Program-made: the position numbers and the translations under genes
Shown here: one piece after another, positions 42,519 through 54,230 of the stretch
How the letters are laid out: each line of letters begins with the position of its first letter
Numbering within the stretch: the first letter of the stretch is position 1
Notes under the pieces: generated by a model
Seen by the model: the letters and a program-made list of their open reading frames with translations, nothing else
Told to the model about the DNA's origin: nothing
Database searches by the model: none
Source of the DNA: Cladorhizidae sp. MBARI D1340-BT2
Lineage: Eukaryota; Porifera; Demospongiae; Poecilosclerida; Cladorhizidae
Direction: 5' to 3'
Assembly (NCBI GenBank): GCA_028752905.1
Contig: JAQNBH010000011.1
Coordinates: 26,652,833 to 26,716,832, forward strand
DNA: 64,000 nt

Positions 42519-45500
42519 AGTTGTTGCAACCTAGGTATACCAAGGCAGCTGATACAACCTAGGTATACCCAGGCAGTTGATGCAACCTAGGTTTACCCAG
42601 GCAGCTGATACAACCTAGGTATATCAATGCAGCTGATGCAACCTAGGTATACCCAGGCAGTTGATGTAACCTAGAAATACTCAGGCAGTTGATGCAACCT
42701 GGGCAGTTGATGCAACCTAGGTATACCCAGGCAGTTGTTGCAATCTAGGTATAATCAGACAGTTGATGCAACCTAGGTAGAGCCAGGCAGTAGATGCAAC
42801 CTAGGTTTACCCGGGGAGTTGATGCAACCTAGGTATAGCCAGGCTGTTGATGCAAACTAAATATAGCCAGGCAGTGATACAACCAAGGCTATACACAGGC
42901 AGTGGATGCAATCTAGGTATAGCCAGGCAGTTAATGCAATCTAGGTATACTCAGGCAGTTGATGCAATCTAGGTATAACCAGGCAGTTGATGCATCCTAG
43001 GTATACCCAGGCAGTTGATACAACTAGGTATACCTATGCAGCTGATGTAATTTAGGTATACCCAAGCAGTTGATGCAACATAGGTATAGCCAGGCATTTG
43101 ATGCAACCCAGGCAGTTGATGCAACCTAGGTATACCCATGCAGTTGATGCAAACTAGGTATAGCCAGGCAGTTGATGCAACCTAGGTATACCCAGGCAGT
43201 TGATGCAAACTATGTATAGCCAGGCACTTGATGCAACCTAAGTATAGCCAGGCAGTTATGCAATCTTGGTACACCCTGGCAGTTGATGCAACCTAGGTAT
43301 ACCGAGGCAGTTGAATCAACCTAGGTAAACACAGGCAGTTGAAGCAACCTAGGTATACCCAGGCAGTTGATGCAACCTACGTATACCCAGGCAGCTGATG
43401 CAACCTAGGTATACCCATGCAGTTGATGCAACCTAGGTATACCCAGGCAGCTGATACAATCTAGGTATACACAGGCAGTTGATGCAACCTAGGTATACCC
43501 AGGTAGCTGATTCATCAACTAGATATACCCAGGCAGTTGATGCAACCTATGTATGCCCAGGCAGCTGATACAATCTAGGTATACCCAGGCAGTTGATGCA
43601 ACCTAGGTATACACAGGCAGCTGATACAATCTAGGCAATTGATGCAATCTAGGTATACCCAGGCAGCTGATACAACCTAGGTATACCCAGGCAGATGATA
43701 CAACCCAGGCAATTGATGCAACCTAGGTATACCCAGGCAGTTGATTCAAACTAGGTATACCCAGGCAGCTGATGCAACGTAGGTATACCCACAGGCAGTT
43801 GATGCAACCTAGATATACTCAGGCAGTTGGTGCAAACTAGGTATACCCAGACAGTTGATGCAACCAAGGTATACCCAGGCAGTTCATGCAACCTGGATAT
43901 ACCCAGTCAGTTGATGCAACCTAGGTATACCCAGGCAGCTGATGTAACATAGGTATACCCAGGCAGTAGATGCGACCTAGGTATAGCCAGGCAGCTGATG
44001 TAACCTAACAATACACAGGCAATGGATGCAACCTAGGTATAGCCAGGCATCTGATGTATAATAGGTATACTCAGGCAATTGTTGCAACCTAGGTATACCC
44101 TGGCAGCTGATGCAACCTAAGTATACCCAGGAAGCTGATACAACCTAGGTATATTAAGACAGTTGATGCAACCTAGGTATACCCAAGCAGTTGATGCAAT
44201 CTAGGTATATCTAGGCAGTTGATGCAACCTAGGTATACCAAGGCAGCTGATACAATCAAGGTATACCCAGGCAATTGTTGGAACCTAGGTATACCAAGTC
44301 GCCAGATACAACCTAGGTATACCCAGGCAGCTGATACAACCTAGCAGTTGATGCAACCTAGGTATACCCAGACAGTTGATACAACCTAGGTATATCCAGG
44401 CAGCGGATGCAACCTAGGTATACCCAGGTAGTTGATGTAACCTAGAAATACTCAGGCAGTTGATGCAACCTAGGCAGTTGATGCAACCTAGGTATACCTA
44501 GGCAATTGATGCAACCTATGTATATCCAGACAGCTAATACAATCCAGGCAATCGATGCAATCTAGGTATATCCAGGCAGCTGATACAACCTAGGTATACC
44601 CAGGCATATGATACAACCTACGTATACCCAGGCAATTGATGCAACCTTGGTATACTCAGGCAGTTGATTCAACCTAGGTATACCCAAGCAGCTGATGCAA
44701 CCCAGGCAGTTGATGCAACCTAGATATACTCAGGCAGTTGGTGCAACCTAGGTATACCCAGACAGTTGATGCAACCAAGGTATACACAGGCAGTTGATCC
44801 AACCTGGGTATACCCAGGCAGTTGTTGCAACCTAGGTATACCCACGCAGTTGATGCAACCTAGGTATAGCCAGGCAGTTGATACAAACTAGGTATACCAG
44901 GCAGTTGATGCAACCTAGATATACTCAGGCAGTTGATGCAACCTAGGTATAGCCAGTCAATTGATGCAAACTAGGTATACCCAGGCATTTGATGCAAGCA
45001 AGGTATACACAGGCAATTGATGCAACCTAGGTATACCCACGTAGATGATGCAATTAGGCATACCCAAGCACTGAATGCAACCTAGGTATTCCCAGACAGC
45101 TGATGCAACATAGGTATACCCAGGCAGTTGATGCAACCTAGGTATACCCAGGCAGCTGATGTAACCTAAGTATACACAGGCAAAGAATGCAACCTAGGTA
45201 TAGCCAGGCAATTGATAGAACCTAGGTATACCCAGGCAGTTGATGCAACCTAGATATACCCAGACAGCTGATGCAACATAGGTATACCCAGGCAGTTCAT
45301 GCAACCTAGGTATACCCAGAGAGCTGATGTAACCTAAGAATACACAGGCCATGGATGCAACCGAGGTATAGCCAGGCATCTGATGCATACTAGATATACT
45401 CAGGCAATTGATGTAACCTAGGTATACCCAGGCAGCTGATGCAAACTAAATATACCCAGGAAGCTGATACAACCTAGGTATACTCAGACAGTTGATGCAA

Positions 45501-46385
45501 CCTAGGTATACCCAGGCAGCTGATACAATCAAGGTATACCCAGGCAATTAATGGAACCTAGGTATACCCAGGCAGCTGATACAACCTAGGTATACCCAGG
45601 CAGTTAATGCAAACTAGGTATACCAAGGCAGCTGATACAATCTAGGTATACCCAGGCAATTGATGCAATCTAGGTATACCCAGGCGGCTGATGCAACCTA
45701 GATATAGTCAGGCAGTTGATGTAACCTATGTATACCCAGACAGTTGATGCAACCAAGGTATACCCAGGCTGTTGATGCAACCTAGGTATACCCAGGCAGG
45801 TGATGCAACCTAGGTATACCCAGACAGCTGATGCATACTAGGTATACTCAGGCAATTGATGCAACCTAGGTATACCCTGGCAGCTGACGCAACCTAAGTA
45901 TACCCAGGAAGCTGATACAACCTAGGTATATTCAGACAGTTGATGCAACCTAGGTATACCCAAGTAGTTGATGCAATCTAGGTATATCTAGGCAGTTGAT
46001 GCAACATAGGTATACCCAGGCAGTTGATGCAACCTAGGTATACCCACCCAGGCAGCTGATGTAACCTAAGAATACACAGGCAATGGATGCAACCGAGGTA
46101 TAGCCAGGCATCTAATACATACTAGGTATACTCAAGCAATTGATGCAACCTAATTATACCCAGGCAGCTGATGCAACCTAGGTATACCTAGGAAGCTCAT
46201 ACAACCTAGGTATACTCAGACACCTGATGCAACCTAGGTATACCCAGGCAGCTGATACAATCAAGGTATACCCAGGCAATTGATGGAACCTAGGTATATC
46301 CAGGCAGCTGATACAACCTAGGTATACCCAGGCAGTTAATGCAACCTAGGTATACCAAGGTATCTGATACAATCTAGGTATACCC
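42519..46385 (+). repeat. Satellite segment duplicated from 31094-34960 (offset 11,425 bp)
   Basis: This segment joins a truncated unit B (to about 44660) to a partial unit C, exactly as 31094-34960 does. The offset is 11,425 bp for the CCCGGGGAG landmark (31385 and 42810), for the GTTGTTGCAACC start (31094 and 42519) and for a minus-strand open frame (33769 and 45194). The shared B-to-C junction shows that the composite block was copied as one piece. Confidence 0.82.
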
Positions 46386-49287
46386 AGACAGTTGATGCAA
46401 ACTAGGTATACACAGGCAGCTGATACAATCTCGGTATACCCAGGAAATTGATGCAATCTAGGTATACCCAGGCAGCTGATACAACCTAGGTATACCCAGG
46501 CAGATGATACAACCCAGGCAATCCTAGGTATACCCATGCATTTGATGCAACCTAGGTATACCCAGGCAGCTGATACAATCTAGGTATACCCAGGCAGTTG
46601 AAGCAACCTAGGTATACCCAGGTAGCTGATTCAACCTAGGTATACCCAGGCAGTTGATGCAACCTATGTATGCCCAGGCAGCTGATAGAATCTAGGTATA
46701 CCCAGGCAGTTCATGCAACCTAGGTATACACAGGCAGCTGATACAATCTAGGTATATCCAGGCAATTGATGCAATCTAGGTATACCCAGGCAGCTGATAC
46801 AACCTAGGTATACCCAGGCAGATGATACAACCTAGGTATACCCAGGCAATTGATGCAACCTAGGTATACCCGGGCAGTTGATTCAACCTAGGTATACCAA
46901 GGCAGCTTATGCAACCTAGGTATACCCAGGCAGTTGATGCAACCTAGATATACTCAGGCAGTTGGTGCAACCTAGGTATACCCAGACAGTTGATGCAACC
47001 AAGGTATATGCAGGTAGATGATGCAATTAGGTATACCCAAGCAGTGGCTGCAACCTAGGTATACCCAGACAGCTGATGCTACATAGGTATAACCCAGGCA
47101 GTTGATGCAACCTAGGTATACCCAGGCAGCTGATGTAACCTAACTATACACAGGCAATGGATGCAATCTAGGTATAGCCAGGCAATTAATAGAACGTAGG
47201 TATACCCAGGCAGTTGATGCAACCTACGTATACCCAGGCAGCTGATGCAACCTAGGTATACCCATGCAGTTGATGCAACCTAGGTATACCCAGGCAGCTG
47301 ATACAATCTAGGTATACCCAGGCAGTTGATGCAACCTAGGTATACCCAGGTAGCTGATTCAACCTAGGTATACCCAGGCAGTTGATGCAACCTATGTATG
47401 CCCAGGCAGCTGATACAATCTAGGTATACCCAGACAGTTGATGCAAACTAGGTATACACAGGCAGCTGATACAATCTCGGTATACCCAGGAAATTGATGC
47501 AATCTAGGTATACCCAGGCAGCTGATACAACCTAGGTATACCCAGGCAGATGATACAACCCAGGCAATCCTAGGTATACCCATGCATTTGATGCAACCTA
47601 GGTATACCCAGGCAGCTGATACAATCTAGGTATACCCAGGCAGTTGAAGCAACCTAGGTATACCCAGGTAGCTGATTCAACCTAGGTATACCCAGGCAGT
47701 TGATGCAACCTATGTATGCCCAGGCAGCTGATAGAATCTAGGTATACCCAGGCAGTTCATGCAACCTAGGTATACACAGGCAGCTGATACAATCTAGGTA
47801 TATCCAGGCAATTGATGCAATCTAGGTATACCCAGGCAGCTGATACAACCTAGGTATACCCAGGCAGATGATACAACCTAGGTATACCCAGGCAATTGAT
47901 GCAACCTAGGTATACCCGGGCAGTTGATTCAACCTAGGTATACCAAGGCAGCTTATGCAACCTAGGTATACCCAGGCAGTTGATGCAACCTAGATATACT
48001 CAGGCAGTTGGTGCAACCTAGGTATACCCAGACAGTTGATGCAACCAAGGTATATGCAGGTAGATGATGCAATTAGGTATACCCAAGCAGTGGCTGCAAC
48101 CTAGGTATACCCAGACAGCTGATGCAACATAGGTATAACCCAGGCAGTTGATGCAACCTAGGTATACCCAGGCAGCTGATGTAACCTAACTATACACAGG
48201 CAATGGATGCAATCTAGGTATAGCCAGGCAATTAATAGAACGTAGGTATACCCAGGCAGTTGATGCAACCTACGTATACCCAGGCAGCTGATGCAACCTA
48301 GGTATACCCATGCAGTTGATGCAACCTAGGTATACCCAGGCAGCTGATACAATCTAGGTATACCCAGGCAGTTGATGCAACCTAGGTATACCCAGGTAGC
48401 TGATTCAACCTAGGTATACCCAGGCAGTTGATGCAACCTATGTATGCCCAGGCAGCTGATACAATCTAGGTATACCCAGACAGTTGATGCAAACTAGGTA
48501 TACACAGGCAGCTGATACAATCTCGGTATACCCAGGAAATTGATGCAATCTAGGTATACCCAGGCAGCTGATACAACCTAGGTATACCCAGGCAGATGAT
48601 ACAACCCAGGCAATCCTAGGTATACCCATGCATTTGATGCAACCTAGGTATACCCAGGCAGCTGATACAATCTAGGTATACCCAGGCAGTTGAAGCAACC
48701 TAGGTATACGCAGGTAGCTGATTCAACCTAGGTATACCCAGGCAGTTGATGCAACCTATGTATGCCCAGGCAGCTGATAGAATCTAGGTATACCCAGGCA
48801 GTTCATGCAACCTAGGTGTACACAGGCAGCTGATACAATCTAGGTATATCCAGGCAATTGATGCAATCTAGGTATACCCAGGCAGCTGATACAACCTAGA
48901 TATACCCAGGCTGATGTTACAACCTAGGTATATCCAGGCAATTGATGCAACCTAGGTATACCCGGGCAGTTGATTCAACCTAGGTATACCAAGGCAGCTT
49001 ATGCAACCTAGGTATACCCAGGCAGTTGATGCAACCTAGATATACTCAGGCAGTTGGTGCAACCTAGGTATACCCAGACAGTTGATGCAACCAAGGTATA
49101 TGCAGGTAGATGATGCAATTAGGTATACCCAAGCAGTGGCTGCAACCTAGGTATACCCAGACAGCTGATGCAACATAGGTATAACCCAGGCAGTTGATGC
49201 AACCTAGGTATACCCAGGCAGCTGATGTAACCTAAGTATACACAGGCAATGGATGCAATCTAGGTATAGCCAGGCAATTAATAGAAC
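46386..49287 (+). repeat. 1,046-bp unit repeated about 2.8 times
   Basis: Three tandem copies with an exact 1,046-bp period, beginning near 46386, 47432 and 48478; the last is partial. Minus-strand open frames begin at 46346, 47392 and 48438 at exactly this spacing. The unit is built from part of unit C. Copy 3 has extra substitutions, including GTACACAGG near 48818 and CAGGCTGATGTTAC near 48907. Confidence 0.85.
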
Positions 49288-50356
49288 CTAGGTATACACA
49301 GGCCGTTGATGCAACCCAGACAGCTGATGCAACATAGGTATACCCAGGCAGTTGATGCAACCTAGGTATACCCAGGCAGCTGATGTAACCTAAGAATACA
49401 CAGGCAATGGATACAACCGAGGTATAGCCAGGCATCTGATGCATACTAGGTATACCCAGGCAGCTGATGCAACCTAAGTATACCTAGGAATCTGATACAA
49501 CCTAGGTATACTCAGACAGTTGATGCAACCTAGATATACCTAGGCAGCTGATACAATCAAGGTATACCCAGGCAATTGATGGAATCTAGGTATACCCAGG
49601 CAGCTGATACAACCTAGGTATACCCAGGCAGTTAATGCAACCTAGGTATACAAAGGCAGCTGATACAATCTAGGTATACCCAGGCAGTTGAATCAACCTA
49701 GGTATACACAGGCAGTTGAAGCAACCTAGGTATACCCAGCAGTTGATGCAACCTACGTATACCCAGGCAGTTGAAGTAACCTATGTATGCCCAGGCAGCT
49801 GATACAATCTAGGTATACCGAGGCAGTTGATGCAACCTAGGTATACACAGGCAGCTGATACAATCTAGGTATACCCAGGCAATTAATGCAATCTAGGTAT
49901 ACCCAGGCAGCTGATACAATCTGGTATACCCAGGCAGATAATACTATCTAGGTATACCCAGGCAATCCCTGGCAGTTGATCAACCTAGGTATACCCTGGC
50001 AGCTGATGCAACCTAAGTATACCCAGAAAGCTGATACAACCTAGGTATATTCAGACAGTTGATGCAACCTAGGTATACCCAAGCAGTTGATGCAATCTAG
50101 GTATAGCTAGGCAGTTGATGCAACATAGGTATATCCAGGCAGTTGATGCAACCTAGGTATACCCACCCAGGCAGCTGATGTAACCTAAGAATACTCAGGC
50201 AATTGATGCAACCTAGGTATACCCAGGCAGCTGATGCAACCTAGGTATACCTAGGAAGCTGATACAACCTAGGTATACTCAGACAGCTGATGCAACCTAG
50301 GTATACCCAGGCAGCTGATACAATCAAGGTATACCCAGGCAATTGATGGAACCTAG
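49288..50356 (+). repeat. Right edge of the 28-bp satellite
   Basis: Mosaic of monomers resembling segment P, including the AATCCCTGG interruption near 49964. The array ends cleanly after AACCTAG at 50356, with no gradual decay into unrelated sequence. A recombination junction with the adjoining minisatellite would explain this. Confidence 0.7.
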
Positions 50357-51187
50357 ATATATATAGAGCAAGTTATGATGGCATGCCACTAGTGTCCTCT
50401 CTCGTTATATATATAGAGAGAGCAAGTTATGATGGCGTGCCACTAGTGTCCTCTCTCATTATATATAGAGAGAAAGTTATGATGGCGTGCCACTAGTGTC
50501 CTCTCTCATTATATATATAGAGAGAGCAAGTTATGATGGCGTGCCACTAGTGTCCTCTCTCATTATATATATATATATATATATATATATTGAGTCAGTT
50601 ATGATGGCGTGCCACTAGTGTCTTCTCTCATTATATATATGTATAGAGCAAGTTATGATGGCATGCCACTAGTGTCCTCTCTCATTATATATATATATAT
50701 TGAGCAAGTTATGATGGCGTGCCACTAGTGTCCTCTCTCATTATATATATATATAGAGCAAGTTATGACGGCGTGCCACTAGTGTCCTCTCTCATTATAT
50801 ATATATATATAGAGCAAGTTATGATGGCATGCCACTAGTGTCCTCTCTCATTATATATATAGAGAGAGCAAGTTATGATGGTGTGCCACTAGTGTCTTCT
50901 CTCATTATATATATATATAGAGCAAGTTATGATGGCGTGCCACTAGTGTCCACTCTCATTATATATATATAGAGCAAGTTATGATGGCATGCCACTAGTG
51001 TCCTCTCTCATTATATATATAGAGAGAGCAAGTTATGATGGCGTGCCACTAGTGTCTTCTCTCATTATATATATATATAGAGAGAGAGCAAGTTATGATG
51101 GCGTACCACTAGTGTCCTCTCTCATTATATATATATAGAGAGCAAGTTATTATGGCGTGCCACTAGTGTCTTCTCTCATTATATATA
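50357..51187 (+). repeat. TA-spaced minisatellite, left part
   Basis: About 14 tandem copies of a roughly 55-65 bp unit with conserved core GCAAGTTATGATGGCGTGCC, then ACTAGTGTCCTCTCTCATT, then a variable (TA)n and AGAG spacer. Length variation between units lies almost entirely in the TA tract, which is longest near 50565-50590. The same unit resumes at 56379, so this is half of one array split by a transposon. Confidence 0.93.
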
Positions 51188-51222
51188 TGTGACAGGATTT
51201 GGGAAAAGGGACCTTATCGCGC
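51188..51222 (+). repeat. Left terminal inverted repeat of the DUF7869-type element
   Basis: Thirty-five bases starting TGTGACAGG and ending ATCGCGC, a perfect reverse complement of 56344-56378. A diverged relative of this terminus is found at 59705-59744. Confidence 0.93.
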
Positions 51223-51792
51223 AAAAATAAATATATGAGTTAGCTATACCATGTTGAAGCCCGATTTATAAGGTTCAAAATAAGCCTTGTATCAAGTCTA
51301 GAGCTGCTCTGACACCGAAGATATGAGCGAGAGCTTCAGGTTTAAGTACTGGCTAAAACCGTGACTATTTCAATAACTGGGCGTTGTAGTTGACGACGAA
51401 AGCTAAAATGTTTACTCCGTAAATTACCGTGTTACGAACGGGTGGGGCTACTTTTGCCGGGTCAGAAACGACTGTAAATAGCTATAGCTGTTGTCTGACA
51501 AAGTGAAACTATGGAACGCTGTCTAACTAAAACTATAGAACGCTGGCTAACTAACTAAGACTGTGGACTTTGAAGCAGACGCTGTCGAAAGTGGGGCGGT
51601 ACTTTTGGGAAAGAAGTAATCGAAGACTGTGAATTTCCAGTCATTCGCTTAAAGATTCATCCAAAACAGTCTGGATTTGTACTGGGAGTAAGCGCTAGCC
51701 AGGTCTAGCACTAGGCATAAATAAGTAGAGTATGTACAGGCTAGCATTAATAATTATTAGCATACATTAAAAAAGGACAAATTTGCAATGTA
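51223..51792. other. Non-coding left arm of the DUF7869-type element
   Basis: No supported gene. Two similar stretches, AACTATGGAACGCTGTCTAACT at about 51508 and its near copy at about 51531, form a short direct repeat. The CCGTAAATTACCGTGTTACG stretch near 51418 has a diverged counterpart, reversed, near 59520, about the same distance from the related terminus there. Confidence 0.6.
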
Positions 51793-52053
51793 CAGTACGG
51801 CCAAAAAAAAATTTACGTACCGTTGCGTTGGGTAAACGTTCAACGCAGAAACGTTTCTTAAGAAATGCTCAAGCAACGCTCAAGGAACGCACAGATAACG
51901 CTCAAGCAACGTATTGCGAACGCAACGCACGAACCGTTATTTAATTACCCGAAACGCGCAATCAACATTCGGTATCCTACACCACGTGTTCGATAGAGCG
52001 CGTAAAGTCAAGTCAGTCGGCCTACTGTTGATTACTGTTCTGTTTTGTTGCAG

Positions 52054-52120
52054 CTTCTACTTTTGATTTGTCCTGGGAATGGCTCACAGAAGAACTCTCG
52101 CTGCCACCTTCCTCTGAGCA
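52054..52120 (+). CDS. Possible small exon inside the Tc1-like relic
   Basis: A TTTTGTTGCAG acceptor-like sequence precedes, and a GTAAGT donor consensus follows, a 67-base open stretch. In one frame it reads STFDLSWEWLTEELSLPPSS and then EQ. I do not recognise the product. If spliced to the candidate exon at 52478 the frame stays open. It could be a captured host exon, a second element-encoded frame, or chance. The evidence is only splice-site quality and an open frame. Confidence 0.25.
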
Positions 52121-52477
52121 GTAAGTGTAACACTAGGTAGAACTCCAATGGCTAGCGCCTATCTGTGGTAGTTACCCAGCCTTTACTTCAGTCTAGTTGT
52201 TAGTGTTACATACAGTATTTAAAACGAAACCCCCCAAAATAAAAGCTAGAACAGTGGATCCAGTAATGATAATTATACTGACTATCGTTTGGTCTTCTGG
52301 CAGAATGAAAGTTCTGGGTGGCTGTACCAAGCAGCAATGTTTTAGGGTGCTCCTCAATGGGAGTGGGAGGCCAAGGCAATGAGGGTGATATATAATGGCA
52401 AGATTTCAGCTATTGTTAAGTTTTAAATCAAATTCTTTAAATCAAGTTCAGGTGTGATTTACTATTTTGAAATGCAG

Positions 52478-52586
52478 TTACCAGGCAGCCATGGAGGAAG
52501 AATTCAAGCCTGTCATGGAAGACGAGGATTACAGTTCTTCACTCTACATCTGTGGTGGTGGGGTCAGGACTGGACTTGTTCAATAA
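52478..52586 (+). CDS. Possible second exon inside the Tc1-like relic
   Basis: It follows an AATGCAG acceptor-like site. In the frame continuing from 52054-52120 it runs 35 further codons to a TAA at 52584. The middle is strongly acidic, reading MEEEFKPVMEDEDY. The product is not recognised. The element's own transposase lies on the opposite strand further right, so this would be an independent transcript. Low confidence. Confidence 0.22.
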
Positions 52587-52689
52587 CTATATAGTTGTTT
52601 TTGAAATTATCATTATTTTATATCTTCTTATTGATAATTTAATAAGAAAATTTAACATCTCTAACTACCCAAACACACGAAAGTTTTGC

Positions 52690-53893
52690 CAACTTGATAT
52701 CACAAGTGATTTCCAAATAAACCTCCCGTGGCAGGTGTCTGTTCTACTTCTAACATCTACAGTTAATCAAAATTGTGTTATGCTGTCCACCAATTCAGCT
52801 TTGGACTTGGGCTTCACTTCTCTCCTGATGTACTCTTTCAAACTCGTGTCACAGGTCTTCAATGGGGTTGGCATCTTGAAACTCAGGAGGCATCCTCCAT
52901 CAATTTATATCGAACTCTTTAGCCAGCCTGGATGTACGTTTGGGGTCAGTGTCCTGCATGAAGCGGTGATGGGAGCAAACATCCTTTACAAAGGGTAACA
53001 AGGGTCTAGTGAAGAATTTGAACAAAAAGTGGGGCTCTCATAATACTGGCCCACACATTTACCTTCACCAAATGTTTCACGCTATAATAAAATAAACAGG
53101 TTTAAAACAAGAGTATAAATCTACACCTTATTACACACACAACCATAATACAACATGAATCATATCTTAGCTTGTTCTTTTGTGTCTGCCTTATACAACA
53201 AAAAAAAGCCTATATATGTGTTTCCAATTGAACTGTGCACTCGTCTGTCCTCTTCAAGGTTCTGTATCTCGCTCCAATCTCTTGACCTAGGACAGGGATA
53301 AATGATACTGCTATTGATCATGTTATTACATTAGTCACTATACCAATTCACCAGTGTTCTATATCAATATCTTGCCCTAGACTTAAGCCATAACATCTAC
53401 AAAGTCCCTAAACTATATATATATATATATTTTTTTAATCCAATGGCTTATCCCCATCAGCACATTGGCTCTAACCAAAATACCATCAAGACCCAGGCCT
53501 AGATTATCATTAGCCACTAACAACCAACATAGCTTCAGTGTGACACAGAAAGCTTCTACACTAGATATTAACTTTCACATAGTTCCATCCCAAAACTAGT
53601 TCAACACAAGCTTCTCTTATCAGTTGGCATTACCTCTGCCTCAAAATATCAACATAAGCAATGTCCTGCAAAGCAAGTCTGGGTTCCCTTCGCTGTGAAG
53701 GAGAACTGCAGTTGGTATGCTGTCTTCTCATCATCTTCCAGCATCTTTTCCACCACCGCTCCACGGCTGTAAGGCGATACCTGTCTCGCAGTGCTTGACA
53801 AAACTGGACGCTTTGCCTTGTTGCTGTCAGGCCCTCCTTCAAAATACAGACGATAGCTGCAGCCTTGAATCCTCTAGATCCTAAAGAATACAA
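52690..53893 (-). pseudogene. Tc1/mariner-family transposase, broken
   Basis: Two blocks match my recollection of Tc1-type transposases. The N-terminal block (53893-53628) contains a helix-turn-helix-like stretch reading FKAAAIVCILKEG. After a frame change it continues with EKMLEDDEKTAYQL, typical of the region after the DNA-binding domain. The C-terminal block (about 53060-52690) contains FMQDTDPKRTSRLAKEF and, after an in-frame stop, the NPIED motif that carries the last catalytic acidic residue. Between the blocks lies about 545 bp without similarity; it begins with a GTAATG donor near 53627 and ends with a T-rich ATAG acceptor near 53083, so it may be a true intron. Several stops and frameshifts make the gene inactive. 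The element gives no sign of recent movement. Confidence 0.8.
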
Positions 53894-54230
53894 TTCTGTT
53901 TCTTCTAATAGAATAAGGCATCTTGATTCTGAAAAAGAATAACCGCTAGAGCAACGACAGTTAGCCTTCGTCGATCTGGCATGCGCTAGAGAAATTCAAT
54001 TTTACAACGCTCAATTAACGATCCCTGCCTAACGTTTTTGGCCAACGTTTAGCGAACGTATGGCGAATGTTCGGCGAACGTTTGTCGAATGGTACAGCAA
54101 CGCTGCGACTCAAACGTACCACAAATGTCCAACGCAAATGGTACGTAAAGTTTTTTTTTACCTCTACTGTAGCTTCCTACTGTTAGTTATGTGGTGTGTT
54201 TGAGATTGAGATGAGATTCCACTTCATTGT

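Larger units (their letters stand above)
1..50356 (+). repeat. 28-bp satellite array, about 50 kb
   Basis: The whole stretch is a head-to-tail array of a roughly 28-bp monomer, with core CAACCTAGGTATACCCAGGC followed by AGTTGATG or AGCTGATA. All monomers run in the same direction and about 1,800 fit in the window; the left end lies outside it. Common variants swap CAACC for CAATC, GATGC for GATAC, and CCCAGG for CTCAGG, ACAGG or CCAAG. A minority of monomers are shortened, for example where CCAGG follows directly on CAACC. Open frames of 60-110 codons recur, mostly on the minus strand, because three monomers (84 bp) equal 28 codons. They all begin and end inside repeats and have no independent signal, so I treat none as a gene. 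The array stops abruptly at 50356, where a TA-rich minisatellite begins. A centromeric or heterochromatic role is possible but not shown. Confidence 0.97.
51793..54169 (-). mobile_element. Tc1/mariner-like transposon relic nested in the DUF7869-type element
   Basis: The ends are imperfect inverted repeats beginning CAGTACGGCC on the left and, reading inward on the opposite strand, CAGTAGAGGT on the right. Both continue into a poly-A tract, TTTACGTACC and GCGTTGG. A TA dinucleotide flanks each end (51791-51792 and 54170-54171), the expected Tc1/mariner target duplication, and CAGT is a common start for such elements. ACG-rich short repeats fill about 100-200 bp inside each end. The interior holds a broken Tc1-type transposase on the minus strand and two possible plus-strand exons. 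Confidence 0.85.

Noticed and set aside
848..49444. Many minus-strand open frames of 61-111 codons in the satellite, with repeated GIPRLHQLPGYT-like translations
   Set aside because: They are explained by the 28-bp unit, since three monomers equal 28 codons and the frame is open wherever one TAG per 84 bp is mutated. They start and stop within repeats, have no splice or promoter context, and copy number follows the higher-order repeats.
1..50356. Resemblance to a CRISPR array (short regular repeats)
   Set aside because: There are no unique spacers; the whole period is repeat, and the surrounding genes are eukaryotic transposons.
52552..52998. Plus-strand 148-codon open frame
   Set aside because: It is the antisense shadow of the Tc1-type transposase, whose motifs (DPKRTSRLAKEF, NPIED) are read on the minus strand.
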